DNA of 6,078 nt from assembly GCA_947653505.1 (NCBI GenBank), contig CANTHI010000240.1:1-6078 (forward strand), read 5' to 3'. A program made the position numbers and the translations under genes. The notes under the pieces are model-generated. The model was not told where the DNA came from. It did no database searches and saw only the letters and a program-made list of their open reading frames with translations. Positions 1 through 4,813 of the stretch are shown here, piece by piece; position 1 is the first letter of the stretch; every line of letters starts with the position of its first letter. This DNA comes from an uncultured Eubacterium sp. Lineage in GTDB: Bacteria > Bacillota_A > Clostridia > Lachnospirales > Lachnospiraceae.

Positions 1-25
1 CATCTCCCAACTTTACCCTTCTCAT
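1..25 (-). CDS. Start of an unidentified gene, cut by the left edge
   Basis: An ATG at 25-23 is preceded by GGAGG (39-35) with a 9-nt spacer, and the frame stays open to position 1, giving MRRVKLGD. It lies downstream of the sensor kinase gene on the same strand, behind its own AT-rich leader. Eight residues cannot identify a protein. N-termini of this form (basic residues then VKLGD) occur in type I restriction specificity subunits (HsdS), but that is only a weak resemblance. The 11-bp-spaced repeats upstream suggest control by the neighbouring response regulator. Confidence 0.55.
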
Positions 26-34
26 AATATAAAA

Positions 35-39
35 CCTCC
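35..39 (-). promoter_or_regulatory. Ribosome binding site of the left-edge gene
   Basis: GGAGG on the minus strand, 9 nt before the ATG at 25. It is the main evidence that the few codons at the edge are a real gene start. Confidence 0.6.
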
Positions 40-75
40 AATTTTCTTTGAGTTTCGCAATTACCTATGAGACAG

Positions 76-84
76 ATTTTAATA
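76..84 (-). promoter_or_regulatory. Candidate -10 region for the left-edge gene
   Basis: The minus strand reads TATTAAAAT, which contains TAAAAT (81-76, five of six consensus bases) and the overlapping TATTAA (84-79). No good -35 is found at 16-18 bp upstream; that position falls inside the TTTCAT repeat array instead. This is the usual arrangement for a promoter that depends on an OmpR/PhoB-type activator. The start of transcription would be near 69, leaving a leader of about 44 nt. No experimental evidence is available. Confidence 0.4.
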
Positions 85-91
85 TTGCAGT

Positions 92-119
92 ATGAAACGT
101 ACATGAAATTTTTATGAAA
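92..119 (-). promoter_or_regulatory. Three direct TTTCAT repeats with 11-bp period, likely response-regulator operator
   Basis: On the minus strand TTTCAT occurs at 119-114, 108-103 and 97-92, each start exactly 11 bp from the next, one helical turn. OmpR/PhoB-family winged-helix regulators bind as head-to-tail dimers to direct repeats of about this period, often in place of a -35 element. The array begins about 20 bp beyond the kinase stop codon and ends about 10 bp before the candidate -10. That it is bound by the regulator encoded at 1537-2226 is inference from spacing, position and adjacency. Confidence 0.5.
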
Positions 120-139
120 AATAACACCAAATTTTTTCA

Positions 140-1540
140 TCATCTGTCCGGATGCTTTTTGCCACGGATTTTCTGCTCCGGAGTGTGTCTGAACCATGCA
201 TCCGCATCCGGCAGATGCAGTATAAATAAACTGCCTGTCTCCGGCCCGCTCTCCAGCGTCATAAAGCCTCCATGAATCTTAGCGATCTGCTGTACCATCG
301 GCAGCCCCAGTCCGGCCCCCATTTCTCCGCTGTGAGCCGTATCTGCCTGATAAAACCGCTGCCAGATCTTTTCCTGATGCTCCTTTGCGATCCCTTCCCC
401 GTCATCCTGCACCAGAAGCTGCACCCCGCCATCCCGACTCTGTACGGACAGCCATACATGCCCGTCTGGTTTTCCGTATTTTATTGCATTTTCCACCAGA
501 TTTCTGACAAGCACGGACAGCAGTCCGGCATTTGCCTGTATGTTTACCGGAACACCATCTGTAATCCGCACACGCTGTACATCGTATGCCTGCTCTTCAC
601 ACAGCTCATGCAAAAAACCATACAGTTCCACCGTCTCCATCTGCACCTGCTCTGTGCCCTGCTCCAGACGTGTCATGCTTAACAGCTGGGAAATAATCAC
701 GGACATCTTCCCAGCCTGACGTTTTATCATCTCCAGCGACTCCTGCCTGTCCTGCGGTGTCTCATCATATTTTAACGCATAATCACATGCTCCTTTAATA
801 ATCGATACCGGTGTGCGCAGTTCATGGGAGGCATCCGACGTAAATTGTTTTTCTGCTTCAAAGGAACGCTCCAGCCGTTCAAACAGACTGTCAAACGTCA
901 TACCCAGTCTGGAAAATTCATCCTGTCCGGGCGGCAGCCCGATCCGTCTGGACAGATCCCGTGCCTCATTGATCGCCGCAGCGGTAGCATTGATGCTGTC
1001 CAGCGGCCGGAATGCCCTGCGGATAATCCAGTAACTTCCTGCTGCTGCAAAGATCAGAAAGACAGGCAGTGCAATCAGCGCTACCTTTAACAAATTGTGT
1101 GCTGCCAGTCTGTGATCCGGCGTTTCGATCAGTCCACGTACCCAGACTCCGTTTTCCCAGCCTTCAGAAAGCCACAGATCTAATACCAGATACTGTATCT
1201 CCCCAGCGTCCACCGTACGCACCATCCCATTCCGGAATGGTTCGCCAGCTTCAAAAGACACTGGTATCTGCCCGGCCAGCAGAGATTCACGTTTACTGTA
1301 AATTAACGTCGTCACTCCATTCTGGTAAAACCGGAACATGGTTCCAAGCTGTGGCTTCCCCTGTCTGGTCTGAATCTGTCCCAGATTCTGCTTTACTGCC
1401 AGAATCAGCTGGTCTTTTGCCGTCTGACTGGCTATTTTTCTGCTGATTGCCAGCATAAATGCAACAAGCAGTATCCCCAGAAATGCTGTCAGCATCGTCA
1501 GCCAGGCCGTAAGCCTGACCCTGACCGGAAATTTTCTCAT
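140..1540 (-). CDS. Membrane sensor histidine kinase (HAMP, HisKA, HATPase_c)
   Basis: Sensor kinase of 466 aa that should autophosphorylate and pass phosphate to the response regulator encoded just upstream. Order of parts: basic N-terminus, transmembrane segment at about residues 12-33, extracytoplasmic sensor region of about 118 residues, second transmembrane segment at about 152-174, HAMP-like linker to about 228, HisKA with SHELRTP (phosphoacceptor His239), then the ATP-binding domain with N box NLVENAIKYG (Asn347, Asn351), G1 DDGEGI (379-384), F box IWQRFYQ and G2 GAGLGLP (408-414). All catalytic motifs are intact. The ATG overlaps the regulator stop as ATGA, with GGAGGG (1552-1547) 6 nt upstream, so the start is secure. 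The sensor region matches no ligand-binding domain I recognise; the stimulus is unknown. Confidence 0.95.
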   Translation of the reverse strand: MRKFPVRVRLTAWLTMLTAFLGILLVAFMLAISRKIASQTAKDQLILAVKQNLGQIQTRQGKPQLGTMFRFYQNGVTTLIYSKRESLLAGQIPVSFEAGEPFRNGMVRTVDAGEIQYLVLDLWLSEGWENGVWVRGLIETPDHRLAAHNLLKVALIALPVFLIFAAAGSYWIIRRAFRPLDSINATAAAINEARDLSRRIGLPPGQDEFSRLGMTFDSLFERLERSFEAEKQFTSDASHELRTPVSIIKGACDYALKYDETPQDRQESLEMIKRQAGKMSVIISQLLSMTRLEQGTEQVQMETVELYGFLHELCEEQAYDVQRVRITDGVPVNIQANAGLLSVLVRNLVENAIKYGKPDGHVWLSVQSRDGGVQLLVQDDGEGIAKEHQEKIWQRFYQADTAHSGEMGAGLGLPMVQQIAKIHGGFMTLESGPETGSLFILHLPDADAWFRHTPEQKIRGKKHPDR

Positions 1541-2226
1541 AATCCGCCCTCCGGCCCGTCTGCCCGCAGCACCCAGCCCACTCCCCGTATCGTATGAATC
1601 AGCTTTCTGTCATAACCGCTGTCAATTTTTTTACGCAGACGGCTGATATAGACGTCCATATTGTTGGAGCTGCCACTATATTCATAATTCCAGATTTGAT
1701 TTTCCAGCTGCTCTCTGGACAGGACAATCCCCTGATTACGGATCATATATTCCAGAATCGTAAACTCCTTCGGCAGAAGCGGGATTTCTATACCAGCTCT
1801 TGCCGCCGTCCTGCGTCTGATATCCACCACCAGATCCGCAAGAACGAACTCATTGCCCAGACTGCCTGCCCGTTTGCGCGTCATAACCCGTATACGCGCC
1901 AGCAGCTCCTCAAAATCAAACGGTTTTATGAGATAATCATCCGCGCCCAGATCCAGTCCCTTCACACGGTCCGCCACCGCATCCCGTGCGGTCAGAAACA
2001 ATACCGGCGTATCCATTCCCTTCTCCCGCATCCGTTTCAGCAGCCCGTAACCGTCCAGCTTTGGCATCATCACATCCAGCAGCACCGCGTCATATTCCAC
2101 ACCCAGCAGAAAATCCTGAGCCTCCTCGCCGTCAAAACAGCCATCCACACTGTATCCGGCCTTTTTTAACGTCTTTACGATCAGCCGGTTCATATCTTTT
2201 GCATCTTCTACCACCAATATTCTCAA
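1537..2226 (-). CDS. OmpR-family response regulator, TTG start
   Basis: DNA-binding response regulator, 229 aa from the TTG at 2226. The receiver domain has the acidic pair Glu7-Asp8, phosphoacceptor Asp51 (LLDVMMPKLDGY), Thr79 and Lys101 (KPF). The C-terminal winged helix (about 125-222) has the usual LLPKEFTILEYM, VLSREQL, VYISRLRKKI and IRGVGWVL segments. The TTG is chosen because AGGAGG lies 6 nt upstream and the protein then begins MRILVVEDAKD, as the family does. In-frame ATGs further up (2250, 2244, 2310) would add residues with no family counterpart, and the one at 2310 lies inside the terminator hairpin. The gene is first in an operon with the kinase. Its targets are unknown, but a fitting operator lies upstream of the next gene (92-119). 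Confidence 0.95.
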   Translation of the reverse strand: MRILVVEDAKDMNRLIVKTLKKAGYSVDGCFDGEEAQDFLLGVEYDAVLLDVMMPKLDGYGLLKRMREKGMDTPVLFLTARDAVADRVKGLDLGADDYLIKPFDFEELLARIRVMTRKRAGSLGNEFVLADLVVDIRRRTAARAGIEIPLLPKEFTILEYMIRNQGIVLSREQLENQIWNYEYSGSSNNMDVYISRLRKKIDSGYDRKLIHTIRGVGWVLRADGPEGGL

Positions 2227-2232
2227 AACTGT

Positions 2233-2238
2233 CCTCCT
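2233..2238 (-). promoter_or_regulatory. Ribosome binding site that fixes the TTG start of the regulator
   Basis: A perfect AGGAGG on the minus strand, separated by ACAGTT (6 nt) from the TTG at 2226. The upstream in-frame ATGs at 2250 and 2244 have no such site in front of them, since this one lies downstream of both. Confidence 0.85.
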
Positions 2239-2280
2239 GTACATTTTCATAATTACACAGCCCTGCCGCGACAGTTCCTT

Positions 2281-2325
2281 AACAAAAAAAGACATGTGTA
2301 GCGACTGCACATGTCTTTTTTTGTT
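2281..2325. terminator. Bidirectional intrinsic terminator between ssrA and the two-component operon
   Basis: The arms 2281-2298 and 2308-2325 are perfect reverse complements over 18 bp around a 9-nt loop. The core GACATGTG/CACATGTC is flanked by seven A on one side and seven T on the other, so a transcript from either direction gets a hairpin followed by a U tract. On the minus strand it ends the ssrA transcript about 55 nt past the tRNA-like 3' end and insulates the regulator gene, which starts 55 nt further on. Confidence 0.9.
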
Positions 2326-2357
2326 CTGTCATCTGCCACAGCAGACACTGACCCGGC

Positions 2358-2375
2358 GCTCCATCCAGATGGAGC
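2358..2375 (-). repeat. Small hairpin just past the tmRNA 3' end
   Basis: GCTCCAT and ATGGAGC form a 7-bp stem with a 4-nt loop, starting 6 nt past the mature tmRNA end. It has no U tract, so it is not a terminator by itself. Such a structure in a 3' trailer could guide or limit end trimming; that role is inference. Confidence 0.4.
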
Positions 2376-2380
2376 ACGAA

Positions 2381-2717
2381 TGGAATAGACGGGAATCGAA
2401 CCCGTGTCCAAAGATCCCTCCACCGTACTTCTACGGGCGTAGTCTGTGATTTGACATTCCCTCTGCGGCACCCGCGCAGACACGGTTGCCGTTTCAGTAG
2501 CTTCATCATACGCCTGCATACGCAAAGCTTAGTATGCATCGTTTCCTACATCATCGATGCCTGGATTCTAATGTGTAGGTGCATCAGATCAGACAGCTGC
2601 AACTAGGCAGCGTATGCTAAATTATCGTTAGCGTTTAATTTTAATTTTGAGAGTTCACGCATCTCCTGCGGCCCGCTTCTCCAGCTTTAAAACCCCTGTC
2701 GAAACCTTTACTATCCC
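2381..2717 (-). ncRNA. ssrA: Transfer-messenger RNA (tmRNA), one-piece form
   Basis: tmRNA rescues stalled ribosomes together with SmpB and tags the unfinished protein for proteolysis. The 5' end GGGATAG (2717-2711) pairs with CTATTCC (2388-2382) as a 7-bp acceptor stem with one G-U pair, followed by discriminator A at 2381. The T arm is ACGGG-TTCGATT-CCCGT (2405-2389), and the 5' side has the conserved GGTTTCGAC. The tag frame lies near the 5' third and a long pseudoknot region follows, as expected. Mature length is about 337 nt plus a CCA that is not encoded (the next bases are TTC), so CCA must be added after transcription. The gene has its own promoter and terminator. smpB is not in the window. 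Confidence 0.96.
2603..2632 (-). other. tmRNA tag-peptide reading frame
   Basis: Starting at resume codon GCT (2632-2630) the frame reads ANDNLAYAA and ends at TAG (2605-2603). With the alanine carried on the tRNA-like end, the added tag is A-ANDNLAYAA. The Ala-Ala end is the usual degradation signal for ClpXP-type proteases, and ANDN at the start is common in Clostridia. Confidence 0.93.
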
Positions 2718-2744
2718 ATATAAAATTGTATGAACTTTTTTGCT

Positions 2745-2773
2745 ATTATATCCCCGAAGCGTAAAAAAGTCAA
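2745..2773 (-). promoter_or_regulatory. Strong promoter of ssrA
   Basis: On the minus strand TTGACT (2773-2768) and TATAAT (2750-2745) are separated by exactly 17 bp, a near-perfect sigma-70/SigA promoter. Transcription should start near 2738, giving a 5' leader of about 20 nt to be removed by RNase P before mature position 2717. Confidence 0.88.
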
Positions 2774-2803
2774 GAAAAAATTATAAAAGAAACCTTTTCA
2801 TGG

Positions 2804-2832
2804 TTGCATACACACCCAGCATATGCTATCAT
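2804..2832 (+). promoter_or_regulatory. Candidate extended -10 promoter of the radical SAM gene
   Basis: TTGCAT (2804-2809) and TATCAT (2827-2832) are 17 bp apart, and TG at 2824-2825 one base before the -10 makes an extended -10 element. The start would fall near 2839, about 50 nt before the ATG at 2890. It is divergent from the ssrA promoter with about 30 bp between the two -35 elements. Confidence 0.6.
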
Positions 2833-2889
2833 CTGTCTGTCAGGCAGCACCACACCCTGAAAATCAAATCCAAAAGGCAGGTGATAACC

Positions 2890-3897
2890 ATGACAGATCT
2901 GGAGAAAGCAATACAGAAAAACAACTGGGACGGACGGCCGTATTACGCACTGAACACCTGGCTAAAGCAAATGTTTGGCACAAAAGTATACAAGCTGCCC
3001 CTGCACGCAGGCATGAGCTGCCCGAACAGGGATGAAAAAACCGGAGCTGGCGGATGCATTTTCTGCAGCACCGGAGGTTCCGGTGAATTTGCAGGCGGAA
3101 GTTTTTCTACAGGAAGGCAGGATTTTGTGGACATCAGAAAACAAATCGAGGCGGCAAAGCTCTCCGTTTCCAAAAAAATGCCGGCAGATGGACGTTATAT
3201 CGCCTATTTTCAGTCTTTTACCAACACGTATGCTCCCGTTTCCAGACTGGAACAGCTGTTCTCAGAAGCGATCACATGCCCGGACATTGCGGCGCTTTCG
3301 ATAGCAACCCGGCCAGACTGTCTGGAAACAGAAAAAATACAGCTGCTAAGCCGTCTGAACCAGATGAAACCCGTCTGGACAGAACTTGGCCTGCAGACGA
3401 TTCATCCGGACACAGCTGCATTTATCCGCCGCGGCTATCCGCTTTCCTGCTTTGAAGATGCGGTCCGGCGTTTAAAGCAGGCCGGCCTTACCGTCATCGT
3501 CCATCTGATACTTGGCCTCCCGTATGAAACACCGGAGCAGATACTGGAATCTGTAGATTACCTTGCTCATTTTACGCCAGCGGTTGACGGCATCAAGCTG
3601 CAGCTTCTGCATGTGTTAAAAGGGACAGATCTTGCGGATTTATATGAAAGGGAGCCGTTTCCGCTCTTTACAATGGACGCATATATCGACTTTGTCATCA
3701 CCTGTCTGGAACACCTGCCGCCTTCTATGGTGATCCACAGGCTGACCGGAGACGGTCCCAAAAAATTACTGATCGCTCCGGCCTGGAGTATGGATAAAAA
3801 ACGGGTGCTGAACGCTTTTACGAAAAGGTTTCGGGAACGCGGTACGTGGCAGGGGAGGACTTACATTCCTCTAAAATCCCAACTGCCCACCCCGTAA
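2890..3897 (+). CDS. Radical SAM protein, TIGR01212 family (YtqA/YhcC-like)
   Basis: Predicted 4Fe-4S radical S-adenosylmethionine enzyme of 335 aa. The cluster ligands are Cys44, Cys56 and Cys59 in CPNRDEKTGAGGCIFC, a CX11CX2C arrangement with the CPNRD...GGC(I/T)FC signature of this family rather than the classic CX3CX2C. Further family segments are YFQSFTNTYAP, ATRPDCL, WTELGLQT, HLILGLPYET and HRLTGDGPKKLLIAPAWS. The start is the ATG at 2890, preceded by AGGTGAT (2879-2885); the frame stays open upstream to 2740, but that stretch crosses both promoters. The Bacillus relative YtqA (MnmL) is linked, as I recall, to the cmnm5U-to-nm5U step of tRNA wobble-uridine modification; its partner YtqB is not seen here, so the exact role is inferred. 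The last 80 bp overlap the convergent oxidoreductase gene. Confidence 0.93.
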   Translation: MTDLEKAIQKNNWDGRPYYALNTWLKQMFGTKVYKLPLHAGMSCPNRDEKTGAGGCIFCSTGGSGEFAGGSFSTGRQDFVDIRKQIEAAKLSVSKKMPADGRYIAYFQSFTNTYAPVSRLEQLFSEAITCPDIAALSIATRPDCLETEKIQLLSRLNQMKPVWTELGLQTIHPDTAAFIRRGYPLSCFEDAVRRLKQAGLTVIVHLILGLPYETPEQILESVDYLAHFTPAVDGIKLQLLHVLKGTDLADLYEREPFPLFTMDAYIDFVITCLEHLPPSMVIHRLTGDGPKKLLIAPAWSMDKKRVLNAFTKRFRERGTWQGRTYIPLKSQLPTP

Positions 3898-4813
3898 GCT
3901 GCGCCAGTCTGTCATATACCGCGGTATCATTTTCCCGGATAATCCGCAAAAACTCCTGAAACTCCCAATACAGACGATGCTCCTCCTGTCTGTCCAGATA
4001 CTGCTGCGTCTGGCCGCAGTTCAGGCAGACCGTATACCCTTTCATTCCATTGACATGATCATGGATATAAATGGTACCCCGTTCTCCCTGAATAAAAGAA
4101 GCATGTTTCACATTGCAATCTTTTGCTCCTATGCAGACCGCTTGAAAGTCATCATACTCCATGACCAGAGTTCCACTCGTATCCACATTTCTGTATGTAT
4201 TTTTAAAATACCGCACACGGACCGGCCTGCCGGACAGCCCGAGCACCGCATGGATGTTGTAAATATTAATGTCGTTCAGCGCGCCTCCGCCCCTTGCCGC
4301 GTCAAAAACGGCTGGATTTCCTCCGCTGCGGAACAGATCATATCTTGAGGAATACTGACTGTAATTTAACGAAACAATCCGGATTCTGCCGATTTTTTCC
4401 AGATCTGACAGCATCTGGCGGTAAGCCGGAAGGGCGTGCAGACTCATGGCCTCAAATATTTTTACCTGATGATGTCTGGCTGCTGCCAGCAGTCTGTTCC
4501 AGCCATCCGCGCAAAGAACCGCCGGTTTTTCCACGATTACGTGCTTTTGACAGGACAGCGCTTTTGCCGCATAGTTTTCATGCAGGTCATTTGGCAGAGC
4601 AATGTAAATCAGACTGACATCAGAAGCAAGCAGGGCGTCATAATCTGTAAAAACATTATCCAGATGATATTTCTGTTTCAGATCACATGCTTTGGCATAG
4701 CTTCTGTCTGTACTCAGAATATATATTTTATCTAAATGAAACTTTTTCCAGACAGGCAGCGCCTCCTGCACAATCATGCCTGTCCCAAGAATGCCCAGAA
4801 TCATCGTATTCAT
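3818..4813 (-). CDS. Gfo/Idh/MocA-family oxidoreductase
   Basis: Predicted NAD(P)-dependent dehydrogenase of 331 aa, usual family length. The N-terminal Rossmann fold begins ILGILGTGMIV (GxGxxx dinucleotide loop, about residues 8-13) and reaches the IALPNDLHENYA segment; EKP (95-97) carries the conserved lysine. The C-terminal domain has GGGALNDINIYNIHAV (175-190) with Asp181, Tyr185 and His188 near the expected active site. The family acts on sugars, inositols, dihydrodiols and similar polyols; no substrate can be named here. The ATG at 4813 overlaps the upstream stop as ATGA and has AGGA 7 nt before it; the ATG at 4804 (protein starting MILGILGTG) is a real alternative. Its 3' end overlaps the convergent radical SAM gene by 80 bp. 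No signal peptide or membrane segment; cytoplasmic. Confidence 0.9.
   Translation of the reverse strand: MNTMILGILGTGMIVQEALPVWKKFHLDKIYILSTDRSYAKACDLKQKYHLDNVFTDYDALLASDVSLIYIALPNDLHENYAAKALSCQKHVIVEKPAVLCADGWNRLLAAARHHQVKIFEAMSLHALPAYRQMLSDLEKIGRIRIVSLNYSQYSSRYDLFRSGGNPAVFDAARGGGALNDINIYNIHAVLGLSGRPVRVRYFKNTYRNVDTSGTLVMEYDDFQAVCIGAKDCNVKHASFIQGERGTIYIHDHVNGMKGYTVCLNCGQTQQYLDRQEEHRLYWEFQEFLRIIRENDTAVYDRLAQLTGWAVGILEECKSSPATYRVPETFS

Noticed and set aside
114..140. Possible terminator after the kinase: ATGAAAAA/TTTTTCAT inverted repeat with an 11-nt loop
   Set aside because: The 8-bp stem is almost all A-T with no GC-rich core, and one arm is better explained as part of the 11-bp repeat array, so read-through into the left-edge gene cannot be excluded.
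272..682. 136-codon plus-strand open frame antisense to the kinase ATP-binding domain
   Set aside because: A shadow of an intact kinase gene, without a recognisable ribosome binding site or domain.
1594..2169. 191-codon plus-strand open frame antisense to the response regulator
   Set aside because: The minus strand encodes a full, well-conserved regulator; the opposite frame has low-complexity His/Gln-rich composition and is a shadow.
2326..2381. ssrA 3' end as an integration site of a mobile element
   Set aside because: tmRNA 3' ends are frequent attachment sites, but no duplicated 3' end, integrase or phage-like gene is present; a normal terminator and the regulator operon follow.
2253..2539. 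Minus-strand open frames of 86 and 90 codons over the 3' half of the tmRNA and its trailer
   Set aside because: They lie within the tmRNA structure and terminator, lack ribosome binding sites and have no protein family character.
2740..2889. 50-codon N-terminal extension of the radical SAM protein
   Set aside because: The stretch contains the ssrA promoter and the gene's own likely promoter; the ATG at 2890 has a proper AGGTGAT site and matches the family N-terminus. A GTG at 2881 lies within that site and is unlikely.
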